A DNA stretch of 64,000 nt from Sambucus nigra (taxonomy: Eukaryota > Streptophyta > Magnoliopsida > Dipsacales > Adoxaceae): the NCBI GenBank assembly GCA_949130495.1, contig OX422222.1, positions 279,114,109 to 279,178,108 of the forward strand, written 5' to 3'. Shown in pieces: positions 1-10,790 of this stretch. Each line of letters begins with the position of its first letter. Positions within the stretch are counted from its first letter, which is position 1. The translations under genes were made by a program, and so were the position numbers. The notes under the pieces are model-generated. The model ran no database searches and had not been told where the DNA came from. It saw only the letters and a program-made list of their open reading frames with translations.

Positions 1-890
1 CATTTGTATTGTGGTTATGTCGCATAACTACTAGTTCCAGTACTGTCTAGTTTTATTGCAATGGTTTCTATATTTATGTTTGATGTTTGGATCGCCGATG
101 TTGTGGTCTGATGTTTTGACCCGGGTGCTTCCCTATTCTTATGTTCAATTTGGTCATGGAGATGGGTATGCCTTGATTAGTTTTAAGTCTGCATTGAAAA
201 CGACTTGGATTTTTGTCGAATCTCTCGTGGTTTAGTTGTTTCTACCAAATGTTTTATATGATTTATTCTTTAGGATCTCCTCTTTCTATGGATTTTCTCT
301 ATACTGGTGCGATGATCGGTGGTGGTTATCTTCTTACTTGTGGGTACAATGATATGGTCTAGTTTTCTGGACTATGAAGGTTGGGCTATGTGTTAAAGCG
401 GCTGATGTTTGGTTCATTCCTCTTCGGCAGCTATTTTTTGGTGGCCGATCATGTGGGCCAATCTGCTTGGACTACGTATGTTTGGTTGTAATGCCATAGC
501 TGATTCAGGTTCGTAACCTCAGGTGGATTTCCATCTGGGTCTCCAGTTTATCCAGAAGTGGGCTGAGGCTTTGGATGTTATTGTTGGCCTGCCTTTGGTT
601 TTTTTGGCCAGTTTGTTGGGCTTTTATTTGGGCTTAATTTCTCATACATTTTAATTGTAATGTTTTACATTATGTGCTTTTGAGTCTTGTTTACTTCCTA
701 GGTACGTTTTAGGTTTTGTTTATATTGGTTTCAATCCCTATGGGATGTATTGTGAACATGAATGTTTTAAGTCTAGCTTTTGCTATCAGCTAGGTGTTCC
801 TGTGCTCTAGCCATGTGCGGGTTACACCCCTATTTGGTCTTGTAACTATTTTCTTTGTATTTATACAACTTCATTTATCGAAAAAAGTAA
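1..890 (+). mobile_element. LINE 3' end (3' untranslated region and tail)
   Basis: No sustained reading frame is seen. The stretch is T/G-rich and ends with a run of TTGTAACTATTTTC, then TTTATACAACTTC and ATTTATCGAAAAAA. That arrangement is typical of the 3' untranslated end and short A-rich tail of plant L1-type LINEs. The 5' part lies outside the window. This is inferred from tail style, not from a recognised protein. Confidence 0.45.
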
Positions 891-899
891 AGAGGTACA

Positions 900-2340
900 A
901 ATTAACCATATTTATTTTGTAGAATACCTCTTTATCCTAGAAGGTGTTGACATCAACTCTATCTCCATTATCAACACTACGATCCAGGAATTCAGTGCCA
1001 AGTCTAACCTTTAGCCTAACCCTCTAAAGAGCTCTTTCCTATTAACTATGATATCCAACAGTGACAAAGCTTTCATCTCAGACTTATTGGGATTCCAAAT
1101 TGGATAATTCCCAATAAAATACCTTGGAGTACCACTCATATTCACTAAATTGAAGCATGAAGACTATTTTCCCCTTATGAAGAAAATCTCTAAAAGAATC
1201 ATAAGTTGTACCAATAGGTTCCTAAGATATGCATGAAAACTAAACCTAATGAATTATGTCCTGTTTAGCATGCAAATATACTGGTCTATGATTTTCATCT
1301 CTCCCAAAAGAACCACAAATAAGATTGACACTAAACTCAGAATATTCTTTTGGTTTGGTCCTGGAATGAAGCAAACCAAGTGTAAAGGTTAAATGAAGTG
1401 ATGTTTGTTCTCCAAAGAAAGAGGGGGACTTGGTATTAAGAACACCCATGAATGGGAAAAATACATTATGTCCAAGCACTTATGAAATTTATGCATCAAA
1501 AAAGACAACTTCTTGATGAAATGGTGCCACATTGACAATATGAAGGGTAGAAGTGTATGACATATTAAACCCCTTACTGATGCCTCTTAGACTTGGTCCA
1601 AACTCATGATGCTAAGAGATAAAATTATACCCCTCACCAAGAATAACATAGGTAATGGCCATAACACCTTATTCTGCCATCACTAATGGGCACCCTAATG
1701 GCCCTCTTTGGAAATTATATGGAGGTAGAACTATTTACAATGCAACGGGTATTCATAAGAACAAAGGGGTTGATTTCATTATCAGTAGCAACCGGGCTTG
1801 AATTACAACTGTGACTTGGGAACTAAATGAGATCAAATATGCAACTCTCCCTCCCATCAACATTAACTGTGAAGATAGAACCACCTAGATACCTATGGAA
1901 AATGGAAATTAACTAAAAACTTTGCGTGGAACTCCATTACATACCACCTTCCTCTTATTAATTGGGCACCCATTATATGGAATAACAATAATATCCCCAA
2001 GTGATCCTTCATTCTATGGATGATCTATAGAGATGCCATCAGTACAAAGGACAAAAATCATGGTTGGGGGATCACCAAGGCAACCTTTGTGTGCTATGTG
2101 ATGATGCCATTGAGAATCGTGACAATCTCTTCTTCAATTGCAACTTCTCAAAAATATCGTGGGAGGACGTAAATTACAATAGCTCATATGCATCAAATTC
2201 TACTAACTGGGAGGATGTGATTCAGGAAGCTACCATCAAATTCAAAGGGAAGACCCTCATTTACAAACTTAGAAGTTCCTCCTTTCTGTTAGTGCTACAA
2301 AGGTTGCCTTTACTTGTAATAATTATTTCAATTTGTACCG
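900..2340 (+). pseudogene. LINE ORF2 reverse-transcriptase fragment with zf-RVT end
   Basis: Read in changing plus-strand frames, this encodes the distal half of a plant LINE ORF2. Around 1090-1140 the translation shows the hallmark IKYLGVPLIF, part of the RT connection region of plant L1 elements. Around 2064-2180 the short frame carries CVLCDDAIENRDNLFFNCNF followed by SKISW. This is the C-terminal zinc-binding region (zf-RVT type), with spaced Cys and an L-F-x-C ending. Many stops and frameshifts lie between the two blocks and no endonuclease or RT catalytic core is present, so it is a dead, 5'-truncated copy. The 101-residue frame at 2064-2369 is the only piece of any length. Confidence 0.8.
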
Positions 2341-2548
2341 AAACATCCATTTTTAATGCTTTTACTTGATCTGCACTTTATCATTTTCACTCTTGTGTAG
2401 TGTGCGTGTGTGGAGAGGAGATTAATACATAAATATTCCAACTACATCTAAGTTTTGTTTATACTAATCCATGAATATACGCTTCTTACCTTTAATAGGT
2501 GATTAGTACATAGTTATTTGGGGTGTCCTATTTGTGGAGAGGAGACTG

Positions 2549-2815
2549 AATCTCTTCGTCTATCCGAACACTAAGAAATGCCATAATCCTATGGAGCGAT
2601 GCTCTGCAAATTCCTCCCAACCGTTATGTAGCCAAACATCACCGGTTGAAGTTGTCAATTCCACTTTCCATACCCCACCACTTTCCATACCCCATTCAAA
2701 GGTGGAGTTGACAACTTCAACTGCTGATTTTTGGCTACACAACGGTTGGAAGGAATTTGCAACGCATACCTCCATAGGATTATGGTATTTCTTAGTGTTT
2801 AGATATGAAGAGAAT
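2549..2815. repeat. Long imperfect inverted repeat (foldback or MITE-like hairpin)
   Basis: Two arms of about 125 bp face each other across a short centre near 2680-2690. The left arm reads AACACTAAGAAATGCCATAA from 2567. The right arm ends with the complement, TTATGGTATTTCTTAGTGTT, near 2799. By eye about 87 percent of arm positions match. As a result both strands carry similar open frames (2534-2824 plus, 2560-2775 minus), which are mirror products of the symmetry and not genes. It could be a foldback element, a MITE, or a young inverted-duplication small-RNA locus. No clear target-site duplication was found. Confidence 0.75.
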
Positions 2816-3277
2816 TATAATTGACACGATTGCCCAGGGTACATTAGTTGGAAGGAGGTGCCATATGAGCTCAAGTTAGCTGTTTGAGTGACACTACAGG
2901 TAATGTATTTATATTTATATGTCAATTTCGATTTCGATTTCAATTACAATTTATATTTATCTACATTTGAGGGGCGGATACTAATTTTACTTTATTTCAA
3001 TTCATGGGACAGGGAGTGGCCCTAAGGGTAGGCCACATATGCTCTATACTTATGTCGCTATTCGGACGAGAAGGGAAGGATAAGGAGGTGTTCCCGAGCG
3101 TCGCGGTACAAAATCTCTTTTCCATGCAAATAGTTTGTAGATTTGAGATAAAATGATGGTGATGTTGTTTCTTTTTAAATAGTTTCTTATTTGAATATAT
3201 ATTTGCATTATCTTTAGTTTGTTCGGATATATGATGTGTGGAACAGGTACAACGTTGCTATAACAGGTACAAATATA
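2816..3277. other. AT-rich spacer, nothing identified
   Basis: This spacer sits between the inverted repeat and the palindrome array. It contains GATTTCGATTTC and CAATTACAATTT short repeats near 2925-2955 and no coding signal. It may belong to the CACTA-like element whose right end is at 3596, but the left end of that element was not found. Confidence 0.4.
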
Positions 3278-3313
3278 CTGCTGGGCAGTGGCAGTGGCCA
3301 TACTGCCCAGCAG
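3278..3313. repeat. 11-bp perfect hairpin beside the palindrome array
   Basis: CTGCTGGGCAG at 3278-3288 and CTGCCCAGCAG at 3303-3313 form a perfect 11-bp stem with a 14-nt loop. The CTGCCCA core recurs at 3326-3333 and, inverted, just inside the element end near 3578. It therefore looks like part of the same subterminal repeat system. Confidence 0.7.
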
Positions 3314-3337
3314 TTTTTTTTTAATTCTGCCCAGAAT

Positions 3338-3596
3338 TGTCACGGTCATTGACCGTGACAATTTTTTTACTAAGGGTCACGGCTTTGTCACGGTCATTGA
3401 CCGTGACAAACGTGTCACGGTCATTGACCTTGACACGACCGTGACACAAAACGCGAGTTTTGTGTCAAGGACAATGACCGTGACATGACCGTGACAAAAA
3501 AAGTTGTCTCGCCTCGAAATGTCACGGTCATTGACCTTGACAAGGTGAATTTGTCAAGGTCAATGACGTTGACAAATGGGCAGATTTGGTGTAGTG
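3338..3596 (-). mobile_element. CACTA-like terminus with subterminal palindrome array
   Basis: The right edge, read on the minus strand, is CACTACACCAAATCTGCCCA, matching the CACTA terminal signature. Inside it lie six 23-nt odd palindromes at 3338-3360, 3386-3408, 3413-3435, 3463-3485, 3520-3542 and 3552-3574. Each has 11-nt arms of the form TGTCACGGTCA and its complement around a single A or T; two are perfect and the others carry one to three changes. CACTA transposons characteristically carry short subterminal repeats, often in inverted orientation, that bind their transposase. The opposite end and any transposase are not visible, so this is a terminal fragment or a small non-autonomous copy. 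Confidence 0.55.
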
Positions 3597-4964
3597 GTTA
3601 CTCACATAGGTTAATACACTCATTTGGACAACCCTAGAATGGTTTCCAACCCAAACAAACCCTAAAAACCCATTCTGGAATCTCGTTAGAAGTTCTAGGA
3701 TTCTCGTTCGAACGAGGTCATTCAAACGAAGTTCCCACTTCGAACGAACTCAGCAACTCATTAGAAAGGTCGTTGGAAATCTTGTTAGAAGTCTCGTTCC
3801 AATGACCTGGGAAGGTCTTCTAACGAAAATTCTGAACAGACCCAGTTCTTCCAAATTTTGATTTTTCTCAACATTCCAAACCTTAAACTCAATCCAAATG
3901 TCGTCCAACATCAGTTTAAATGTTTCTAAACTAATCCTAATCATTACGGGTCACTTTCTAACACGAATTAGTATTCAAATCTTTATGTTTACAAAAGGGA
4001 AACCAATAATTTCTAAAATCTCGAAGAATCCTCATATATTGAAGCCATCACTTTAAGTATTTCAAATCCTTAAATTCAATTCGTGATTTGTACATAAAAT
4101 CTCCTGATTTAATAGTCTACAAATGGGGTAAAACCTCTACATGGAACCCATCACCAAAATCTAATGCTCTTCTACGATTAAACCTAATGAAACCCAAATT
4201 TCCATCATTTATTATCTAAATCATTAACATAGTTTAACAAGAACAATATATGCTAAATAAACTAGTAAGATAAACACTTGTCGTGAAATGAACTTCTGAT
4301 TCTTGGGCTGAAATTGGTATGGGAATGATCCCCTTGACACGATCTATACGCTGGTGTACTTTTTGGTGTTAAAGCTTGAGTTCTTGGCCTTGAACACTTG
4401 GAAAGATTTTTCCCTTTTTCTTCTTATAGCCTCCTTCCCATTTGGTTCTAATAATCCTAACTTCCCTGACACTCCATCTGATTTAATCTTAATGATTTTC
4501 GTCATTAATAAGGGCGAAAAATAGAAAATCGCCAAAATGCCCTCCCGAGTTACCGATTAGGCCTAAAAAATGTCCTGAGATCCAAACTAAACCCTCGGGT
4601 ACACTTTTCTGACTATCTCGACCATTTTGGACCCATTGGCGCACTTAAAATGACCATACGGGAAACTTATAATTTATTCACTTTTTATAATACTAATTTA
4701 GTCCTGACACGACACAGGCGCGTCCCAACTTTATTTCCATAATTGTCATATTATTCACTCGTGATAATTTTATTAAATTCAATTCTACATATCACTTTAA
4801 TCAATAAGTAATATTCAACAAATCAACAAATTTTCAATAATTACTAACTCTCGTTATGCTAGTAAATATTTAAAACAAATTTTTGGATTAAATTAAATTA
4901 ATTTGTCTCAATTAAATTTAATATATCCCCAAATTTAAAAGCCATAAAAATACGGGGTATTACA
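3597..4964 (-). repeat. LTR of a minus-strand Ty3/Gypsy element
   Basis: Read on the minus strand, this LTR opens with TGTAATACCCCGTATTTTTA at 4964, the usual start of many plant chromovirus LTRs, and runs leftward. It holds a cluster of TTCGAACGA-type palindromic motifs at 3690-3840. The left limit is uncertain because the CACTA-like terminus abuts it at 3596. A polypurine tract lies immediately inside, so this is the 3' LTR of the element. The frames at 3528-3725, 3750-3944 and 4344-4535 are chance frames within it. Confidence 0.7.
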
Positions 4965-5181
4965 TACTTCCCCCTAATAACGGAATTTCGCCCCGAAATT
5001 CAAAAAATATGGCCTACTTGGTAAAACAATTCTGGATACGTTATCAGTACGCAAACTATCTTCATAGTAAGGCACTTAATCACTATAGCCCCCGTCTCAC
5101 AGTAAGCTTGTTTAACACTCTTATTAATGGCACTTCACATTGTGCTCCTATTCGACGACATTCACATAAGACGAGCCTATA
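4965..5181 (-). mobile_element. Polypurine tract and 3' interior of the split Gypsy element
   Basis: On the minus strand the sequence GAATTTCGGGGCGAAATTCC is followed by a purine-rich tract TTAGGGGGAAGTA touching the LTR. Plant chromoviruses commonly place this TTCGGGGACGAAAT-like motif directly before the 3' LTR. The interior is cut at 5181 by the Tekay-type insertion and resumes at 14718. CTATA at 5177-5181 is the target-site duplication of that insertion. Confidence 0.75.
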
Positions 5182-7522
5182 TGTGACAACCCGAATATAA
5201 TTATGATGAATTATATTTAAATCATGCTTATCTTATGTGATATAGATAATGTGATATTAGTATATCTAATGTTAAGTGATTATGTTTATTATAATCCTAC
5301 TTTCATAAATCATGAAAGGTCGAATTATTTACAAACACAAATTTTGTTATTTTCGGTAGAAATGTTCCTGTTAGAGACTAGTTTTGACCTTTATAACATT
5401 ATAAATGACTTGAGGTGAAAACTAGATAGTTGTAGACATGTGAGTTAGGGTTGTAACACAACAAACAGATCATCAAATGGATGCCCGAGTAAAGAGTTAT
5501 ACCGAATTTACGAACAAAGGGAAAAGATGTCATTTCCCTTTAAGTGGTAAATTGTCTTTTATTAAACCAAATGTTTTAAATTGATTGGTTGGCCTGGGAG
5601 GCAGCCTTGGCCGACTTAAAACCCTCCCTCTAACATATTTCTTCATCAAAACAAACCCTAGGTTCAGTTTCAAGTGTTGTTAGCTTGAGGAAATAGAAAG
5701 TTGATGTTTAGGAAGAAAAAGTGAGGAGAAAAAGTGTAGAAAAATCTGTGGAAATTACGTAAAAGCCCCGAAGGTAATCCTAATTGAAATTCTAGTTATT
5801 TATCTTATATTACTGATTTATATGATACAAATAATCATAGGTTTACTAAAGTTTCAGACCTTAATATGTATGTATAGTTATATGCAAGTTTATGTTAAGT
5901 TGAATGTAGAAACCCTTAAAATTACTTTGTATTGAAACCCCTTGTCTTCAAACTTACATATCTATTTGTGTACTCAATTTAATTGATAAATTCCAATTTT
6001 ATATGAAAGTAGACTCATATATTCATATCATATCTAAAAATTAGAATTTATCTCATTGTGGTTAGGCCGTAATGATGATTTCAAGTTGGTACATGGTTTC
6101 TGTTTTTATACTTCATTTCGGTATGCCCTGAGTTTAGTCAAGCTTTTGAGATAGCAAATGAAGACAAACAATTATGAAACTTTAATTCTGTACTATTAAG
6201 TATGTGTACTGAAAATGGGTTGAAAATTATGGAAAGTTATGCTGGAGAAAAATTATGAAAATTCTTGGAAGTTGAAGGAACAATAGAGGAGCTTGTAGGG
6301 CAGATTTCTTGTGTTGTAGAGAAATGGTCATAACTTTCCCTAGGAAGCTTGAAAAATTACACCGTCACTTGTACTGGATAGTATATTCATATATGTTTTC
6401 ATATTGATGAGGCTGGACCCCTGTATTTGTACAATTTAGGAATATAGGATGGTTAAGTATGTAAGACAATAATTTCAGGCCATACTGGGTACCCCTTGAA
6501 TGAATGTTTGTATTTCGTCCTTAGAAAGAGTACTTTGAGTACATGTTTCATGTTTATATACATTGAGAAGTATAATTTCATGTTTACTTGACTTTGGTTA
6601 TAAATTCCTTATAAGGTATTTCCTACGGTTGAATGTCCGTAACTTTATCAACATGTATATCATTGTTTTGCCTTTACTTATGTTTTATGGAATGTGACTT
6701 AATTGGAATTATATTTTTCATGTATAGTCATGGAAAGTTACATAATTATGTTTGGATAATATTTATGATTGAGGTTCAGTACTGATTTAGTTGGATTGAC
6801 AGGTGTAAGGTCTAATCAACCCAGTTCAGCTCCACCAGAAGAAAACGTGAATACATAGTTGTCAACCAAGGTGAGTGTACTCACTGGAATGATGTATTTG
6901 TATACTGTTACGAATGTGATCATAATGTTATGAATATAAAATTGTTCATTTCGGTTTACCGAAATGAGGGGTTACTCCTCGACCAGGAATGGGGGAGATT
7001 TGTCTATTAATGACAAGGGGTTACTCCACGACTAGGAATGGGGGAGAATTGTCTATTTAGACAGGATATGTGAATCATGATTCGGAAAAGTTAGTCATTC
7101 ATTATAAATGAACCGGATAAGTTAATACATAAGTATATGGACATGATTTATTGCATTTAAATTCATGCAGTAATTTAGTGGTGATGCATTCACTGGGCTA
7201 TTTTTGCTCATGGTTCCTATGTTCACATTTTTCAGGTAATGCGATATCACTGCCAAATCTAGGAAGTCGGGATGGGTTAGCTAGGAATGGGAGAAACAAA
7301 GATTTTGTTTAAATGTAAATGATGTAATTAAGTTAAATTATCCTTCAAGCAAGTTTGTATAAGTATGACTACTCTGATGTTGTAAAAAGGTTTTCAGTTG
7401 TATGGATTTACAATGATGACTCTGAAATTAAAACTCGTGTTTATGGTTTGGTTAGATTAATTATGGTTTGACTCACTTTGACTTTCAGACTTAATTATAA
7501 GTAACTGGGTTGGGGTGTGTCA
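5182..7522 (+). repeat. 5' LTR of the Tekay-type element
   Basis: It starts TGTGACAACCC and ends GGTGTGTCA, giving the TG...CA termini. At about 6968-7066 it contains two adjacent ~50-bp units beginning GGGGTTACTC and containing AGGAATGGGGGAGA. By eye it differs from the 3' LTR at about 32 of 2341 positions (1.4 percent), about 19 transitions and 13 transversions, with no length change. That indicates a recent insertion. The frame at 5224-5418 recurs in the other LTR and is not a gene. Confidence 0.95.
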
Positions 7523-7527
7523 GCTTT

Positions 7528-7540
7528 TGTTATCAGAGCC
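7528..7540 (+). other. Primer binding site, iMet tRNA type
   Basis: TGTTATCAGAGCC lies five bases after the 5' LTR. It matches the complement of the plant initiator-methionine tRNA 3' end (TGGTATCAGAGC) except for one base. Minus-strand DNA synthesis would be primed here. Confidence 0.85.
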
Positions 7541-7686
7541 TAGGTTTTAGAGGTTCTGTAGTGAGAAGAGTCTAGATTTGGCAGTGAATGTTAGAAATAT
7601 ATTTTATTTGATACTAACGATTATGTTAGGAAAGATATGTATACCTGCATGTTGTTATATCATTGATTCATTTCAGATATAAGATA

Positions 7687-8862
7687 ATGGAATGAGGGAA
7701 TGTTAATGCGAGATTAAAAGATGAGGCTTCAAATATTCCAGCAGAAGCGGAGGTTGAGCAACTTGTTCATGGAAATGTAGAACCCGAGCAGGAACAACTG
7801 ACAGATATGCAAAAAATGGCTCGTGATATGACTCTAATGGAAAAGCAACAAGCTAGATTTATGGCTCATGTGGAAGAACAACAGACCAGGCAACTAGAGG
7901 CACAAGACTTGGCTAGGGCTGAGGAGGTGATACACCGGGAAGAAAGAAGTACTTCACATGAGAAATTTATTAAGATGAACCCACCATCGTTCGAAGGAGC
8001 AGTTGATCCCGCAGAGGCAGAAGTCTGGGTTAAAGAGATTGAACTTATCTTTGGGGTGATGAAGATGCCTGAAAATCAACGGGTGACCTTGGCGACGTAT
8101 ATGCTGAAAGGAGAAGCTAAATATTGGTGGGATGCCACAAAACATTTGTTGATTACTCCAGAAGGTGGGAATGTGATCTCATGGAATGCTTTTGTCAAAG
8201 CTTTATATGATAAGTACTTTCCCCCAATGTATCAAAAACAAAAGGAGAAGGAATATTTTATGTTGAATCAGGGGAGTATGACAGTTAGAGAATACGAAGC
8301 TAAACTGACAGCCTTATCTCGGTTTGCATCGAGGTTTATACGGAATGAGGAAGACATGTGTAGCCGATTTCTTGACGGGCTTGAGTTAGTCATTAAATCT
8401 AGATTGTCGGCTTTAGAGACTTCTAACTATTCATCATTGGTGAACAAAGCCATGCTAGTAGAAAGGGACGTGAATTAAGCTAGAGGGAATCGAGAACGTG
8501 TAAAGAGAAGAAGATTCGATTCAAGTTATCAAAAGAGTAGCGATACAGAATATTCGAGGTTTGGAGGCCAGAAATTCCAACAGGGTAGAGGTGGAAGTAG
8601 TTTGCAAAGGGGTGAAGCTAGTGGTGGAAGAGGTTCAGGAGTTTCAGCACAAGGAGATCCGAATGTTTATTTCTTTTGTGGGGCATCAGGTCATATAAAG
8701 ATAAATTTCCCAAAGTTATTGAATATAGAATGTTTTAACTGCCATCAGAAGGGTCATTTGACAAAGAATTGTCCTATGTTGGTGAGAATAGTTTCAGTCA
8801 GTAGTGTGGGGCCTCATAAAGGATCCTCTCCAGGCAGTTCCACCAGGGGAAGAGGTACATGA
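7687..8862 (+). pseudogene. gag: gag of the Tekay-type element (broken)
   Basis: Gag forms the virus-like particle in which reverse transcription takes place. A likely original start is the ATG at 7687, but an in-frame TGA follows at 7693 and the longest open part begins at 7807 (223 residues). That part has the retrotransposon gag capsid domain, with AKYWW, WNAFVKALYDKYFP and a conserved REYEAKL...LSRFA block. It stops at 8476 (TAA). The frame resumes with a basic Gly/Arg-rich stretch and a zinc knuckle CFNCHQKGHLTKNC (CX2CX4HX4C, 8731-8772). A second knuckle upstream is degenerate: it keeps CGASGH but has lost its last Cys. Another stop, TGA, is at 8860. Frame +1 is kept throughout. Confidence 0.9.
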
Positions 8863-8892
8863 CAAGCAAGTGGATCGAAGGAAGGAGGAAGA

Positions 8893-9603
8893 ATGTTTGC
8901 GATGACGCTACAAGATGCCCATGCTACACCTGAAGTGGTTACAGGTAAACTCTCTATTGCGAACAAAGATTTATATGCACTCATTGATCCTGGATCTACG
9001 CATTCATTTTTGGCATTAGATATTATTTCATATTTGGGTAGACCATGTTCATTTCTTAATTGTGCCTTATATATTTCTACCCCAATGGAAAGTGTGATTC
9101 TGGTTGAGCATGTTTATAAAGATTGTATCTTACGAATGGGGTAACGAGATTTCTATGTTGATTTGATACCGTTGGCCATTCGGGATTTTGATATTATATT
9201 GGGGATGGATTGGTTATCATCGTATCATGCTTCCATTGATTTTTTTCGAAAGGAAGTTACATTTCATCTTCCTGGTGAACCCGAGTTCCAGTTTACAGGG
9301 GAAAGGAATGTTGTCCCTAATTGTCTTATCTCAGCAATAAAGAGTAGAAAGTTATCGAGTAAGGTTTGTACAGGGTATTTAGCATATGTGGTTGATGTTA
9401 GTAAGGAAGCACTTAAAGTTGAAGATATACCAGTTGTTAGAGAATTTTCTGATGTCTTCCCAGAGGAATTTCCAGGATTGCCACCCGATAGGGAAGTAGA
9501 GTTTTCTATTGAATTAATTCCAAGTACTGGTCCAATTTCTCTTGCTCCATATAGAATGGCGCCAGCAGAGTTGAAAGAATTAAAGTGCAATTACAAGATC
9601 TGA
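8893..9603 (+). pseudogene. pol: Aspartic protease region of pol (broken)
   Basis: This encodes the retropepsin that matures the polyprotein. The active-site motif is ALIDPGSTHSF near residues 30-40 of the 8893 frame; DPGS in place of D-S/T-G is common in this lineage. A stop at 9142 splits it. The following piece has FDIILGMDWL, the usual C-terminal protease signature, and then the linker to RT (EFSDVFPEEFPGLPP). Around 9580 the frame changes from +1 to +3, consistent with loss of one base. Confidence 0.88.
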
Positions 9604-10148
9604 TAAGCAGAGGTTTCATTCGGCCTAGTGTTTTGCCATGGGGAGCACCGGTGTTATTTGTGAAAAAGAAAGATGGGACAATGCGATTATGTATTGATTA
9701 TCGGCAGTTGAATAAGGTGACCATTAGAAATAAGTACCCTCTACCTCGTATCGATGACTTGTTTGACCAATTACAGGGGGCCACAGTATTTTTAAAGATT
9801 GATTTGAGATCGGATTACCACCAACTGAAAGTGAAGGATAGTGATATTTCCAAAACAGCTTTTCGGACTCGATATGGGCACTATGAGTTTTTGGTGATGC
9901 CATTTGGATTGACTAATGCTCCGGAAGTTTTTATGGATTTGATGAACCGGGTATTCCACCCTTTCATTGATTCATTTGTGTTTATATTCATAGACGATGT
10001 GTTGATTTATTCGCGTAGCGTGGAGGAACATGAGAAACATTTTAGACTTGCATTGCAGATTTTGAGAGAGAAGAAATTGTTTGCTAAATTCAGCAAGTGT
10101 GAGTTTTGGTTGAATGAAATTGTGTTTTTAGGGCATGTGGTCTCGTGA
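9585..10148 (+). pseudogene. pol: Reverse transcriptase domain of pol (broken)
   Basis: This is the RT domain that copies element RNA into DNA. Visible landmarks are [23 protein letters not shown], the palm core MPFGLTNAP and the catalytic block [11 protein letters not shown]. The latter is the F-x-D-D variant normal for plant Gypsy RT. Changed residues include LRSDYHQL where Gly is usual before Tyr, and NAPEVF where Ala is usual. The frame ends at a TGA at 10146, immediately after the conserved FLGHVVS block, and continues in the same frame beyond it. Confidence 0.92.
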
Positions 10149-10790
10149 AATGGGATTTATGTTGATCCAAAGAAAGTGGAAGCAATTGTTGAATGGGAAA
10201 GTCCTAAGAATGTGACAGAAATTAGGAGTTTCCTAGGATTGGCAGGTTACTATCGCAGATTCGTTAAGGGATTTTCAGCAATAGCATTACCACTGACAAA
10301 ATTGACTCGTAAAGAAGTGAAGTTTGTATGGGATGAAGAATGTGAGAGGAGTTTTAAAGAATTAAAGAATCGGTTGGTTTCAGCCCCTATACTTACTATT
10401 CCATGTGGGAATGAGTCTTTTGTGATCTATACAGATGCTTCATTTCAAGGTTTAGGATGTGTTCTTATGCAGAATGGGAAGGTAATAGCATATGCTTCTA
10501 GACAATTAAAGACGCATGAAAGAAATTACCCTACACATGATTTGGATCTAGCAACCATTGTTTTTTCTTTATAGTTGTGGAGACATTACTGGTATGGAGA
10601 AACTTGTGAGATATTTACAGATCATCAAAGTTTTAAATACTTATTTACACAGAAGGAACTGAATTTGAGACAGAGGCGTTGGATAGAGCTGATTAAAGAC
10701 TATGACTGTACCATTCATCATCATCCTGGAAAGGCCAATGTGGTAGCAGATGCTTTGAGTCGAAAATCATCAGGGATGCTTGGTTGCATA
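10149..10790 (+). pseudogene. pol: RNase H domain of pol (broken)
   Basis: The RT connection starts with [13 protein letters not shown] near 10220. RNase H follows with [17 protein letters not shown], carrying the first catalytic Asp, then the [18 protein letters not shown] block. A TAG at 10572 interrupts the domain. After it come [20 protein letters not shown] with the second Asp region, and [10 protein letters not shown] at about 10735-10765. The family function is removal of the RNA strand during reverse transcription. Apart from the stop the catalytic blocks look preserved. Confidence 0.9.

Noticed and set aside
2534..2824. Overlapping plus and minus frames as a pair of small genes
   Set aside because: They are mirror images produced by the inverted repeat; no family similarity or independent coding signal.
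3050..3361. Shared GTPP-like peptide on the minus strand here and at 19354-19545 as a conserved gene
   Set aside because: Similarity is limited to a few residues; more likely a shared transposon motif or chance.
3288..3488. Frame with repeated VTVIDRD peptides as a repeat protein
   Set aside because: The peptide repeat is simply the translation of the palindrome array.
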